Assembly: GCA_030167125.1 (NCBI GenBank)
Contig: CP126531.1
Coordinates: 930,001 to 994,000 of the forward strand
DNA: 64,000 nt
Direction: 5' to 3'
Source of the DNA: Rhodanobacteraceae bacterium
Lineage (GTDB): Bacteria; Pseudomonadota; Gammaproteobacteria; Xanthomonadales; Rhodanobacteraceae
The notes under the pieces were generated by a model. It had not been told where the DNA came from. It made no database searches and saw only the letters and a list, made by a program, of their open reading frames with translations. The position numbers were made by a program, and so were the translations under genes. Position 1 is the stretch's first letter. The number at the start of each line of letters is the position of its first letter. Of this stretch, positions 44,421 to 53,276 are shown in pieces.

Positions 44421-45830
44421 ATGACCCGTGTGCTCGAATTCGTCGTAGCCCTGATCATCGTGTTCGTCCTGGCCGTGATCGTGGGAGTGTTCCTGCCCAG
44501 CCACGGGCACATCCAGCGCTCGATCGAGATCAGCCACAACCCGCAGCACATCTATGACGTCCTGAACAACTTCAGGCGTTTCGAGGACGGCGCCGGCGCG
44601 GGCCTGAAGGCGCTCGACCCCAGCGTCAAGTTCACGCTCTCCGGCCCGGCCTATGGCCCCGGCGCGACCCTCAACTGGCAGGGCGACAAGGCCATCGGTG
44701 ACGGCACGCTGGTCAACAAGTCGGGCAACATCGACATCACCAACAAGAGCACCGTCACCTGGGATCTGACCAACGACTGGCACGGCACCAACAAGGTGTT
44801 CACGCTGGAAGTCGATCCGAAGCAGAGCCAGCGCGTCAGCACGGTGACCTGGTCGTACGACGTGGATTACGGCTGGAACCTCATCGACCGTTATTCGTCG
44901 TTGTGGATCCACGGCGACCCTTCCACCGTGATCCAGTACGGCCTCGGCTCGCTGCAGAACATGCTGGCCGGCATCGCCAACGTCGATTACAGCAAGGTCA
45001 ACCCGGGCCTGTACCGCTCCGATGCCACGCCGGTGCTGCTGGTTTCCACCAAGGCGCCGCGCACGGTCGATGACATCGACACCGCCAAGGCCGCCGCGAT
45101 GAAGGAGATCCAGGCGGCGATGGCCAAGCTGGGCGTGAAGGCGGCGGGTCCGACCACCACCATCCGCACCGAGTGGGGCGACACCACTTTCATCTTCGAC
45201 CTGGCGGTGCCGATCAACAGCACCACACTGACCGTCGATGGCAAGACCGTCGACCTGACCAAGCTGCCGCCGCCGCCGAATCCGAATGCCGCGCCGCCCG
45301 CTTCGGCGAAGCCGGCGTCGTCGTCCAGCGTCGCTTCGGCAGGCAGCGCCGGTGCGCCGGCTTCCGCTGCGTCGGCGGGCGCGGCCGCAAACGAGAACGG
45401 CCCCGCGCCGGGCAGCCTCGACAAGCAGAACCGCGTGGTCATCGATGCCAACGTCCGCGCGGCGATGATGCCCGCCACCGAAGTGCTGGCCGCCACATGG
45501 ACCGGCGAGAGCGGCGTGGAGTTCATGGTCAAGGCGCTGGAAGCCTATGCCGGCACGCATGGTTACAAGTTCAACGAAGCGACGGCTCCGGCTTACAACC
45601 AGCTGGCCTCGCTGCCGAGCGTGAGCGACGACGACCAGATCTACCGCGTGTTCCTGCCCGTGCAGGATGCGCCGGCGCAGACCCCCGACCAGCAGGCCGG
45701 CCGCACGCAGGCCTTCACCGCGCTGGATCCGTCGATCTGGTCGAGCGCGCCGCCGGCCGCTTCCAAGGAAGCCAAGAAACCCGAAGCGGGCAAGAAGCCC
45801 GAGCACGCGAAGAAGCGCCACCACGGCTGA
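44421..45830 (+). CDS. SRPBCC-family membrane-anchored protein
   Basis: A 469-residue protein with one N-terminal helix (LEFVVALIIVFVLAVIVGVF). The following domain has the SRPBCC/polyketide-cyclase pattern (HIQRSIEISHNPQHIYDVLN, then GPAYGPGATLNWQG). The middle is a Pro/Ala/Ser-rich linker (about 285-335). The C-terminal part (VIDANVRAAMMPATEVLAAT) is followed by a lysine-rich tail (KKPEAGKKPEHAKKRHHG). SRPBCC folds bind hydrophobic ligands; the role here is unknown. The 255 bases before it contain stem-loops but no gene or clear promoter. A strong terminator follows. Confidence 0.8.
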   Translation: MTRVLEFVVALIIVFVLAVIVGVFLPSHGHIQRSIEISHNPQHIYDVLNNFRRFEDGAGAGLKALDPSVKFTLSGPAYGPGATLNWQGDKAIGDGTLVNKSGNIDITNKSTVTWDLTNDWHGTNKVFTLEVDPKQSQRVSTVTWSYDVDYGWNLIDRYSSLWIHGDPSTVIQYGLGSLQNMLAGIANVDYSKVNPGLYRSDATPVLLVSTKAPRTVDDIDTAKAAAMKEIQAAMAKLGVKAAGPTTTIRTEWGDTTFIFDLAVPINSTTLTVDGKTVDLTKLPPPPNPNAAPPASAKPASSSSVASAGSAGAPASAASAGAAANENGPAPGSLDKQNRVVIDANVRAAMMPATEVLAATWTGESGVEFMVKALEAYAGTHGYKFNEATAPAYNQLASLPSVSDDDQIYRVFLPVQDAPAQTPDQQAGRTQAFTALDPSIWSSAPPAASKEAKKPEAGKKPEHAKKRHHG

Positions 45831-45847
45831 CGCTGCGTTGCACGCAA

Positions 45848-45880
45848 AGAAAAGGCCCGCCGAGTGCGGGCCTTTCGCTT
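45848..45880 (+). terminator. Rho-independent terminator after the SRPBCC gene
   Basis: A perfect ten-pair stem, AAAGGCCCGC (45851-45860) and GCGGGCCTTT (45866-45875), with a five-base loop. It is followed by CGCTTTCG, a weak T-tail, 20 bases past the stop codon. Confidence 0.8.
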
Positions 45881-45963
45881 TCGTCATTCCGGCGAAGGCC
45901 GGAATCCAGTGGCTTTGCCTTCCATGGTGCTGGATCCCGGCCAATCCATGGCCGGGATGACGC
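45881..45963. repeat. Inverted pair of GTCATTCCGGCGAAGGCCGGAAT hairpin repeats
   Basis: The first copy has stem ATTCCGGC / GCCGGAAT (45886-45905) followed by CCAGTGGCTTTGCC. The second is the opposed form, CTGGATCCCGGCC...GGCCGGGATGACG (45930-45963). Same family as the other GTCATTCC-type elements in the window. Confidence 0.82.
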
Positions 45964-46084
45964 TAATGTAGATGCCGTCGTCGCGCATAAAACGTATCGG
46001 TTGTGCGCAATGACGTTCGGCGCCGCGTAAGCGCGGCTGCCCTCCTGCTAAAGTTCGCGCTCGATGCAGTGATTCCGGCACGCG

Positions 46085-47023
46085 ATGATCCAGACCGAAA
46101 ACCTCGGCAAGCGCTACGGCAGGTTCGATGCGGTGGCCGGCCTGAATCTCAAGGTGGCGCCGGGGCAGGTGCTGGCGCTGCTGGGCCCGAACGGCGCGGG
46201 CAAGACCACGTCGATGCGGATGATCGCGGGTTTCCTGCGGCCGAGTTCGGGCCGCGCGATGGTGTGTGGCCATGACGTGGTGCGCGACCCGATCGCGGCA
46301 CGCCGCGCGCTGGGTTACCTGCCGGAGGGCGCGCCGGGTTACGGCGAACTGGCGGTCAGCGAGTTCCTGAATTTCGCGGCGCGCGTGCGCGGCCTCACCG
46401 GCATCACCGGCGCGCGCCGCATGGATGAGATGGTGGAACGCCTGCAGTTGCAGCCGGTGCTGGCGCAAACCTTCGAAACCTTGTCGAAGGGTTATCGCCG
46501 CCGCGTCTGCCTGGCGCAGGCCTTGCTGCACGATCCGCCGGCATTGATCCTCGACGAACCCACCGACGGTCTTGACCCGAACCAGCAGCGCGAAGTGCAT
46601 GCGTTGATCCGCGGCATGGCGCGCGACCGCGCCATCATCGTGTCCACGCACGCGCTGGATGAAGTGCGCGCGGCGTGCAACCGCGTCGCCATCGTTGCGC
46701 ACGGCCGGCTGCGCGTGGAAGGCACGCCCGCGGAGCTGGAGAAGCGTTCGCGCTATCACCACGCCGTCAGTTTCCGCGCGCCGGCCAGCGCGCTCGCGCG
46801 CGAACTGCTGGCGCGCCAGCCCGAGATCGAAACCGTCGAAGTCGATCCGGTCGATGCGCGCGTCACGGTGTTCCCGCGCGACAGCGGCGACATTTTCCCG
46901 ATCGTGGTGAAGCTGCTGGAAGAACAACGCGTGCGCGTGGAGGAATTGCAGCTCGAGCGCGGCCGGCTGGAGGACGTGTTCCGCCAGGTGACCGATGACG
47001 TTGACGTTGAACGTGCGGCATGA
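46085..47023 (+). CDS. ABC transporter ATP-binding protein (GldA-like)
   Basis: A 312-residue ATPase: Walker A GPNGAGKTT, Q-loop region YLPEGAPGYGELAVSEFL, signature LSKGYRRRVCLAQAL, Walker B ALILDEPTDGLDPNQ and the switch histidine in IIVSTHALDE. A C-terminal domain of about 90 residues follows. With the next two genes it forms a GldA-GldF-GldG type exporter. In Bacteroidetes that set is linked to gliding, while in Proteobacteria its role is unknown. The start ATG at 46085 has only a weak ribosome site. Confidence 0.9.
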   Translation: MIQTENLGKRYGRFDAVAGLNLKVAPGQVLALLGPNGAGKTTSMRMIAGFLRPSSGRAMVCGHDVVRDPIAARRALGYLPEGAPGYGELAVSEFLNFAARVRGLTGITGARRMDEMVERLQLQPVLAQTFETLSKGYRRRVCLAQALLHDPPALILDEPTDGLDPNQQREVHALIRGMARDRAIIVSTHALDEVRAACNRVAIVAHGRLRVEGTPAELEKRSRYHHAVSFRAPASALARELLARQPEIETVEVDPVDARVTVFPRDSGDIFPIVVKLLEEQRVRVEELQLERGRLEDVFRQVTDDVDVERAA

Positions 47024-47029
47024 GAAGCA

Positions 47030-47150
47030 GGATCTGTCCGCACATGAACGCGAATGAACGCAAATACTTTCCACTGACATGGCTCTGCTTTCATTTGCGT
47101 TCTTTGCGTTCATTTGCGGACGGTTTTCGCATTTGTTTTTTGCTTCGCGA
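47030..47150. repeat. GAACGCAAATG / CATTTGCGTTC repeat inside the ABC operon
   Basis: The left side has ACGCGAATGAACGCAAATAC (47049-47066 region). The inverted right side has TCATTTGCGTTCTTTGCGTTC and CATTTGCGGACGG (about 47091-47124). It resembles the outer arms of the 7376-7580 element and shares the CCGTCCGC / GCGGACGG unit. It separates the ATPase and permease genes without a terminator T-run. Confidence 0.7.
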
Positions 47151-47167
47151 GCGAATGGAGCGATAAC

Positions 47168-47941
47168 ATGCCGACCGTAGCTGCAAGCACGACGGCGGAA
47201 TTGCGCGGCAAGGCGTTCCGCGGCGTGTTCCTGCGCGAACTGCACGGTTACCTGATCACGCCGGTCGCGTGGCTGTTCGCGGTGATCTTCCTGTTGTCGG
47301 CGGGCGCCTTCACGTTTTACCTCGGCGCGTTCTTCGAGCGCGGGCAGGCCGACCTCGATCCGTTCTTCCGTTTCCATCCCTGGCTGTACCTAGTGCTGGT
47401 GCCGGCGCTGGCGATGCGGCTGTGGGCGGAAGAACGCCGCAGCGGCACGCTGGAACTGCTGCTGACGCTGCCGATCCGGCCATGGCAGGCGGTGGCCGCG
47501 AAATTCCTCGCGGCATGGCTGTACATCGGCGGCGCGCTGGCGCTGACGTTCCCGATGTGGCTGACCGTCAATTACCTCGGCCATCCCGACAACGGCGTGA
47601 TCCTGGCGAGTTACATCGGCAGCTTCCTGATGGCGGGTGCGTTCCTCGCGATCAGCGAATGCCTGTCGGTGCTGACGCGCAGCCAGGTGATCGCCTTCAT
47701 CCTCGCGCTCGCGGTGTGTTTCCTGTTCCTGCTGGCTGGCGATCCGCTGGTGCAGCAACCGCTGCTCGCACTCGGTTCCGATCGCGTCGCCGATGCCCTT
47801 GCGAGCCTCAGCCTGCTCGCGCACTTCCAGGCCATCGCGCGCGGCGTGCTCGACTTCGGTGACCTCGCGTATTTCGTGCTGACGATCGTGTTCTGGCTGG
47901 CCGCGAACGTGCTGATCCTCGACGCGAGGCGCGGCGGATGA
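47168..47941 (+). CDS. ABC-2 type transporter permease (GldF-like)
   Basis: A 257-residue permease with six helices. The stretch RLWAEERRSGTLELLLTLPI is typical of ABC-2 permeases of the GldF/NosY kind, followed by helices around LYIGGALALTFPMWLTVNYL and IAFILALAVCFLFLLAGDPL. The ATG at 47168 has GGAG nine bases upstream and overlaps nothing; the upstream frame falls in the repeat. Its stop overlaps the next ATG by four bases, coupling it to the GldG-like gene. Confidence 0.88.
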   Translation: MPTVAASTTAELRGKAFRGVFLRELHGYLITPVAWLFAVIFLLSAGAFTFYLGAFFERGQADLDPFFRFHPWLYLVLVPALAMRLWAEERRSGTLELLLTLPIRPWQAVAAKFLAAWLYIGGALALTFPMWLTVNYLGHPDNGVILASYIGSFLMAGAFLAISECLSVLTRSQVIAFILALAVCFLFLLAGDPLVQQPLLALGSDRVADALASLSLLAHFQAIARGVLDFGDLAYFVLTIVFWLAANVLILDARRGG

Positions 47942-49749
47942 GGCTGCACTGGCGCGGACGCCTGTGGCTGCTGCTGCCGCTGCTCGCGGTGGCGTACGTG
48001 TTGCTGGTGCTGGGCGCCTCGCGCTTTTTCGGCGGCGAGCGCATCGACCTGACGCGCGATCACCTGTACACGCTGTCGCCAGGCACGCGCAACATCATCG
48101 CCAACCTCAAGCAGCCCATCGATCTGACGCTGTATTTCTCCGACCGCGCCAGCCACGGCTTGCCGCAGTTGCGCGCGTACCATCAGCACGTGCTGCAGAT
48201 GCTCGAACAGGTCGTGCGGCGCTCGCATGGACGCGTGCACCTTGCGCAGGTCGATCCGCTGCCGTTCTCCGAGGACGAGGATCGAGCGACCGCGGCCGGA
48301 CTCACTTCGGTGCGCGGCGAGGGTACCGGCGAGTCGATCTTCTTCGGCTTGGCGGGGCGCAACGCCGGCGATGGACGCACCTCGGCGATTCCGTTCTTCC
48401 TGCCCGCGAAGGAACCGTTCCTCGAATACGACGTGGCGCGCCTGCTGCACGATCTCGGCATCACGCATGCGCCGCGCGTCGCGATCTACAGCGGCCTGCC
48501 GATCTGGGGCGACACCGATGCGGGCGGCAACGCGTCGCCGCCGTGGACCGCGCTGCAGCAGGTGCAGCAGTTGTTCGACGTGCGGCGCCTGGACGCGAAT
48601 GCGCTGGCGGCGCTGACGCCCGGCGATGCGGCGGTGCTGGTCCTGATCCAGCCGGCCGGGCTGACGCACGCGGACGTGCGCGCGATCGACGGCTACGTAC
48701 AGGGCGGCGGCCATTTGCTGGTGTTCGTCGATCCGGATTCCGAAGTCGACGGCGGCACGTCGTCCGATCTACGCGCATTGTTCCAGGCGTGGGGCGTGGC
48801 GTTCGACACCGGCCGCGTGCTGCTGGACCGCTCGCGCGCGCTCAGCGTGCAATCGCCGGTCACGGGCGCGACGGTGCGCGACCCGTCGGTGCTCGGCTTG
48901 ACCGGTGATGAATTGAACCGTCGCGATGCGGTGACCAGGGCGTTGAGCGTGATCGACCTCGCGGCCACCGGTTATTTCAGCCTGCTTCCGGGTGCGCAGG
49001 TGCGGCTGGACCCGCTGATCCAGAGCACCACCGAAGCGATGGTGGTGCCGGCCGAGCGCGTGCGCGAAGCCAGCGATCCCGCGTCGCTGTACAAGAATTA
49101 CGCGCCCGACGGCGAACACTACGCGATTGCGGTGCGGCTTGAGGGCGATTTGCCGCGCGCCTTTGCGGGCGACGCGGCCGCCAAGCCGGCGCGCAAACCT
49201 GAAGTGATCCTGGTCGGCGACACCGATTTGCTGTCCGATCGCCTGTGGGTGCTGCCGAGCTCGACCGAAGGCCAGACGCTGATGAGTCCGTTCGCCAACA
49301 ACGGCGACTTCTTCGTCAATGCGATCGACGATCTGGCCGGGCCATCCAACCTCATCGCGATCCGCGGACGCGCGGTCAACGAGCGGCGCTTCACGCGCGT
49401 GGACACGCTGCGCCGCCAGGCGGACGAGAAGTTCAAGGCCAAGCAGATCGAATTGCAGGCCGAGCTTGAAGACACCGAGAAGCGCCTCGCCGCACTCAAG
49501 CAGGATGCGAAGGGCAGCCGCCGCACCGAGGCCCAGAAGGCGGCGGTGCAGGAGTTCACCCAGCGCAAGCTGGCGATCCGCGGCGAATTGCGCGCGGTGC
49601 AGCGCAGCCTCGATGCCGACATCGAGCAGCTCTCCATGGAACTCAAGTTCATCGACATCCTGCTGATGCCGATCCTGGTGGTGTTGGCCGGGTTGCTGTA
49701 CGGCTTGTGGCGGACGCGGCGGCGCTGGTCGCGGGGGCGTTGGCGATGA
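47938..49749 (+). CDS. GldG-family auxiliary protein of the ABC transporter
   Basis: A 603-residue protein with one helix at each end (about 10-30 and 575-592) and a large periplasmic domain between them. GldG/ABC_transp_aux features are RIDLTRDHLYTLSPGTRNII, IDLTLYFSDRAS, EPFLEYDVARLLHDLGI, VQGGGHLLVFVDPDSEVDGG and FFVNAIDDLAGPSNLIAIRG. A coiled coil (about 495-570, KFKAKQIELQAELEDTEKRL) precedes the last helix. The gene overlaps both neighbours by four bases (ATGA each time). It completes the ATPase/permease/auxiliary trio. Confidence 0.88.
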   Translation: MRLHWRGRLWLLLPLLAVAYVLLVLGASRFFGGERIDLTRDHLYTLSPGTRNIIANLKQPIDLTLYFSDRASHGLPQLRAYHQHVLQMLEQVVRRSHGRVHLAQVDPLPFSEDEDRATAAGLTSVRGEGTGESIFFGLAGRNAGDGRTSAIPFFLPAKEPFLEYDVARLLHDLGITHAPRVAIYSGLPIWGDTDAGGNASPPWTALQQVQQLFDVRRLDANALAALTPGDAAVLVLIQPAGLTHADVRAIDGYVQGGGHLLVFVDPDSEVDGGTSSDLRALFQAWGVAFDTGRVLLDRSRALSVQSPVTGATVRDPSVLGLTGDELNRRDAVTRALSVIDLAATGYFSLLPGAQVRLDPLIQSTTEAMVVPAERVREASDPASLYKNYAPDGEHYAIAVRLEGDLPRAFAGDAAAKPARKPEVILVGDTDLLSDRLWVLPSSTEGQTLMSPFANNGDFFVNAIDDLAGPSNLIAIRGRAVNERRFTRVDTLRRQADEKFKAKQIELQAELEDTEKRLAALKQDAKGSRRTEAQKAAVQEFTQRKLAIRGELRAVQRSLDADIEQLSMELKFIDILLMPILVVLAGLLYGLWRTRRRWSRGRWR

Positions 49750-50126
49750 CGGCAGGCACGCCACGCTGGCCGGGCGTCGCGGCCTCGGCGGCCGGCGTGA
49801 GCGCGGTGATCCTGGGTGCACTCGGCGCGCATGCGCTGCACGCGAGGTTGTCGCCGCAGATGCTGGATGTTTGGCGCACGGCCGTGCAATTCCAGTTCTG
49901 GCATGCGCTGGCGTTGCTTGCTTGCGCGTTGCTGCCGCGCACGCGCACGGCGAATTTCGCGGCCGTGCTGTTCGCAGTGGGCATCGTGTTGTTCTGCGGC
50001 AGCCTGTATGCGCTCGCATTCGGCGCTCCGCGCGCGGTCGGCGTGATCACGCCGGTTGGCGGGTTGGCTTTCATCGCGGGCTGGGCGGTGTTGGGCGTGA
50101 CTTTCTGGAATGGGCGAGGGAGATAA
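49746..50126 (+). CDS. DUF423 family membrane protein
   Basis: A 126-residue protein with four helices, matching the DUF423 (YgdD) family: AVILGALGAHALHARLS, VQFQFWHALALLACALL, GIVLFCGSLYALAFGAP and ITPVGGLAFIAGWAVLGV. The function is unknown. The ATG at 49746 overlaps the gldG-like stop as ATGA, so it is likely co-translated; the longer frame from 49707 is not needed. An AlkA-like gene begins three bases after its stop. Confidence 0.85.
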   Translation: MTAGTPRWPGVAASAAGVSAVILGALGAHALHARLSPQMLDVWRTAVQFQFWHALALLACALLPRTRTANFAAVLFAVGIVLFCGSLYALAFGAPRAVGVITPVGGLAFIAGWAVLGVTFWNGRGR

Positions 50127-50129
50127 GGT

Positions 50130-50816
50130 ATGCAGGCGTCGCGGATTCCGCGTGGGTTCGATGTTGCCGCCGCCACTGCGCACTTGGCGAAGTGCGACCG
50201 CAGGCTGGGCAAATGGATGCGCCGGATCGGGCCGCTCGAGCACGATTTCAGCGCGCGCTTCGACCCCGTCGATGCGCTGGCGCGCTCGATCCTCTACCAG
50301 CAGCTGTCGGGCAAGGCCGCCGCCACCATCACCGAGCGCGTGCGCCAGCGCATGCCGCGCGGCAGCAAGATCAGCGCGCGCGGGATCGATGGCGTCGATG
50401 ATGCGAGCCTGCGCGCGGCCGGCGTGTCGCGCAACAAGATCGCCGCGTTGCGCGACCTCGCGGCCAAGTATCACGCCGGCATCGTGCCGACCTCGGCGCA
50501 GCTCGACCGCATGTCCGACGAATCACTGATCCAGCACCTCACGCAGGTGCGCGGCATCGGCCGCTGGACCGTCGAAATGCTGCTGATGTTCCGCCTCGGC
50601 CGCGCCGACGTGCTGCCGGTCGATGACCTCGGGGTGCGCAAGGGCGCGCAGATCGTGCACGGCTTCGAGGAAATGCCGCCGCCACGCATGCTGCGCGAGT
50701 TCGGCGAGCGCTGGGCGCCGTACCGCACGCTCGCCGCGTTCTACCTGTGGCGGGTGGTCGATGCCGCGAATCCACCCAAGCCGGGTGCGAAGCCGGTCAA
50801 GCGGTCGCAGGATTGA
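50130..50816 (+). CDS. DNA-3-methyladenine glycosylase II (AlkA type)
   Basis: A 228-residue HhH-GPD base-excision glycosylase without the N-terminal domain of E. coli AlkA. Features are FDPVDALARSILYQQLSGKA, the hairpin LTQVRGIGRWTVEMLLMF, and the catalytic aspartate in VLPVDDLGVRKG. It removes alkylated bases from DNA. It is probably in the same transcript as the DUF423 gene, three bases upstream. Confidence 0.9.
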   Translation: MQASRIPRGFDVAAATAHLAKCDRRLGKWMRRIGPLEHDFSARFDPVDALARSILYQQLSGKAAATITERVRQRMPRGSKISARGIDGVDDASLRAAGVSRNKIAALRDLAAKYHAGIVPTSAQLDRMSDESLIQHLTQVRGIGRWTVEMLLMFRLGRADVLPVDDLGVRKGAQIVHGFEEMPPPRMLREFGERWAPYRTLAAFYLWRVVDAANPPKPGAKPVKRSQD

Positions 50817-50856
50817 CCGGGACTTCCTGGTTCCTGAACATGGGGCACGATGGCAT

Positions 50857-50886
50857 TTGATGGTAAGGTAAATTTACATTACCATC
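50857..50886 (+). promoter_or_regulatory. Promoter and operator of the AbrB/PIN module
   Basis: A 28-base palindrome (50859-50886) has halves GATGGTAAGGTAAA and TTTACATTACCATC that match at 13 of 14 positions. Within it TTGATG (50857-50862) and TACCAT (50880-50885) are exactly 17 bases apart. The promoter is therefore enclosed in the likely binding site of the AbrB-type antitoxin. A GGAGG ribosome site follows at about 50899. Confidence 0.78.
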
Positions 50887-50910
50887 TGGCATCGTTATGG
50901 AGGCGCCCGG

Positions 50911-51162
50911 ATGACCGTATTGACCGTGACAGCGAAAGGCCAGGTGACGCTTCGCAAGGAAGTGTTGCAGCATCTTGGCGTGAAGCCGGGGGAAATGATC
51001 GAACTCGACCTGATGCCGGATGGCAAGGGCCTGTTGAAGGCGGCGCACCCCGAAGGAACGATCAAGGACTTCATCGGGCTGCTTTCAGGCAAGACCGCGA
51101 AGGTGGCGACGCTCGATGAAATCGGCGAGGCAGCGGCACGTGGCTGGTCCGCGCGGAAGTGA
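50911..51162 (+). CDS. AbrB/MazE-like antitoxin (VapB type)
   Basis: An 83-residue SpoVT/AbrB swapped-hairpin DNA-binding protein: TVTAKGQVTLRKEVLQHLGV, KPGEMIELDLMPDGKGLLKA. The C-terminal half (KDFIGLLSGKTAKVATLDEI) should wrap the toxin. It has GGAGG before the ATG and ends in a GTGA overlap with the PIN-domain gene. It likely represses its own promoter through the palindrome upstream. Confidence 0.88.
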   Translation: MTVLTVTAKGQVTLRKEVLQHLGVKPGEMIELDLMPDGKGLLKAAHPEGTIKDFIGLLSGKTAKVATLDEIGEAAARGWSARK

Positions 51163-51554
51163 AAATCGTCGCGGATACCAATGTGCTCGTGCGCGCCGTG
51201 GTGCAAGACCATGCGGCACAGGCGCGAGCGGCTGCCAAGGTATTGGCCGGCGCGGAAATGATCGCCGTCACGTTGCCTTCCCTGTGCGAATTCGTGTGGG
51301 TGTTGCGCAAGGTGTACCGCTTACGCGTCGCGGACATCGCCGCCGCCATGCGCGCGCTGCTCGCCACCGCCAATGTGGAGACCGATCGCCAAGGCGCCGA
51401 AGCCGGGCTGCGCATGCTGGAAGCCGGCGGTGATTTCGCCGATGGGGTGATTGCCCACGAAGGCAGGTGGCTGGGTGGGGAAGTGTTCGTTTCCTTTGAT
51501 CGGCAGGCAGTCGATCTGCTGACAATCCAGGATGTGCCCGCGCGGATGCCGTGA
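51159..51554 (+). CDS. PIN-domain ribonuclease toxin (VapC type)
   Basis: A 131-residue PIN nuclease: MKIVADTNVLVRAVVQD (Asp6), TLPSLCEFVWVLRKVY (Glu), GGDFADGVIAHEG (Asp) and EVFVSFDRQAVDLL (Asp), the full acidic set. VapC proteins cleave tRNA or rRNA when freed from the antitoxin; the target here is unknown. It starts with GTG overlapping the antitoxin stop as GTGA, which supports coupled expression. Confidence 0.88.
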   Translation: MKIVADTNVLVRAVVQDHAAQARAAAKVLAGAEMIAVTLPSLCEFVWVLRKVYRLRVADIAAAMRALLATANVETDRQGAEAGLRMLEAGGDFADGVIAHEGRWLGGEVFVSFDRQAVDLLTIQDVPARMP

Positions 51555-51584
51555 TCGCTCCTTTGAAGCGGCGGACCAATTGAT

Positions 51585-53237
51585 TCAGTGTGTGTTTTGC
51601 GGACTCGCTGGCTGGTTCGCATCGACATAGGCCAGCGCATAGGCCGTGATCTCGCGCGGAAAGCCCAGCCGATCGAGCAGGCGGATCGCGTTGCGTTCGG
51701 TCGCGGGGCCGGGACGCAACCGGTAATCGAAGTAGCCGTCTGCGTTCGGGTTTTCCTGGAAGTGGTACAGCGCGTACCGCTCACCGAGCATCGCCTGCAG
51801 TTCGACGTCGTGCGTCGTGACCAGCACGATGGCACGCGATTCCAGCGCTTCCAGCACCGCGCGCGCCACCGCGATGCGCTCGACGGTGTTGGTGCCGCTG
51901 AAGGGTTCGTCGATCACGAGAATGCGCATGCGGCCCGCTGTGCCGCCGCGGATGAAGGCATCGATGGTTTCGATTTCGGTGAAGTAATGGCTCTTCCCCG
52001 ATGCGACCGAGTGCAGGCCGTGGATCGACGCCATCACCGTCGCGCGCGGAATCGTCGCCGCCGATGCAAGGCAGAAACCCACCGTCTGGCCGAGGATTGC
52101 GTTGCAGGCGAGCATCTTGATGAAGGTGGTCTTGCCGGCCATGTTGGAACCCGTCACCAGCGCCGATTGCCGCGCAAGCCGCACGGAATTCGTGACGCCG
52201 GCGGGCAGCAGCGGGTGGCATCCGTCCGTGATCGCGAGCGTGCGCTCGTCCACGATTCGCGGTGCGCAATGTTCGCGGTACCGCTGCAGGTACGAGGCGA
52301 GCGCGATCGCCGCGTCGATTTCGCCGATGAGTTCGAACGAGGCGCACAGCTTCGAACGATTCGCGAAGAAGCGTTCGACAGTGCGCGCGTGGATCACGAG
52401 CTCGATGAGGAACGCGAAGTTCAGGATCGAAAACACGGCCGAGAGGAACGGCAGCTTCATCAACGCGTACCAGAAAAGAATCCGCCGCATGGCTTTGCGC
52501 GATCGCGATTCATCGCGCAGGCGCGCGAGCTGCGGCAGCGAAGCGTCCGGAGCTTCGATGGCCGCGAGTCTGTCGGGCACGTCCAGCAGTGACGCGGCGT
52601 GCTTCAGCATCTCCGATTCGCGTGCGCGCCACCACAGGCCGCGCAGGATGATCGTGGCGTTGATCGGGATCACCGCCAGCCAGATCCACGCCGACCAGCC
52701 GAACGCCGCCACCAGTGCCAGCAGCGTCAGCGAGCCGAGGCTCCAGGCCTTGATCAGCGCGTCATGGTTCGGCCGTTCCGGCCGCGCGGCGAACAGCAGC
52801 TCGGCGATGTCGGCGTTCGAATCGTCCTTCAGCGGCGCGAGCCGGAGTTGGATGTGTTCACGCAATCGTGTGTCGCATGCCAACTCGCCATAGCCCGCGT
52901 AACGCCGAGCCAGCGTGCCGGGATCGTCGATGTAGCGGCGCAGTTGCGCGTGCAGCATCTGGCTGCCGACCGGCGTCACGGTCGTGTCCATGCGCGCGAA
53001 GATCTCCGGGAACTCGAGGTCGGCCCAGGTCTTGTCGTCGACTTGCGCGGCGGGCGATCCATCGCGGGTCAGCTCGAAATAACGGCTGGCGAGGAAGCCG
53101 CTCTTGTCGCCCTGTGCGCCCCAGCGCGCACGCAATTCCTTCAGCAATTTCCGCTTCGGCGAAAGGACGTCCAGCAATGCGTCCCGGGATTGCTTTGCAT
53201 GGGCAATGACAGGTGTGCCGAAGGCCGATGAGCGCAT
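51585..53237 (-). CDS. Membrane-anchored MutS-like ATPase
   Basis: A 550-residue protein with a C-terminal MutS domain V: Walker A GSNMAGKTTFIKML, VGFCLASAATIPRATVMASI, RILVIDEPFSGTNTVERIAV, VLVTTHDVELQAML. There is no mismatch-recognition domain. Instead residues about 168-205 and 255-285 are hydrophobic helices (LTLLALVAAFGWSAWIWLAV), so the protein is probably in the membrane. It belongs to the poorly known MutS-like group outside repair. It is the last gene of the tight minus-strand set led by the SPFH gene, 39 bases after the M15 peptidase gene. Confidence 0.87.
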   Translation of the reverse strand: MRSSAFGTPVIAHAKQSRDALLDVLSPKRKLLKELRARWGAQGDKSGFLASRYFELTRDGSPAAQVDDKTWADLEFPEIFARMDTTVTPVGSQMLHAQLRRYIDDPGTLARRYAGYGELACDTRLREHIQLRLAPLKDDSNADIAELLFAARPERPNHDALIKAWSLGSLTLLALVAAFGWSAWIWLAVIPINATIILRGLWWRARESEMLKHAASLLDVPDRLAAIEAPDASLPQLARLRDESRSRKAMRRILFWYALMKLPFLSAVFSILNFAFLIELVIHARTVERFFANRSKLCASFELIGEIDAAIALASYLQRYREHCAPRIVDERTLAITDGCHPLLPAGVTNSVRLARQSALVTGSNMAGKTTFIKMLACNAILGQTVGFCLASAATIPRATVMASIHGLHSVASGKSHYFTEIETIDAFIRGGTAGRMRILVIDEPFSGTNTVERIAVARAVLEALESRAIVLVTTHDVELQAMLGERYALYHFQENPNADGYFDYRLRPGPATERNAIRLLDRLGFPREITAYALAYVDANQPASPQNTH

Positions 53238-53276
53238 GCAGTATCCCTGTTGGCGAGATCGCGTTCGATATGGGGA

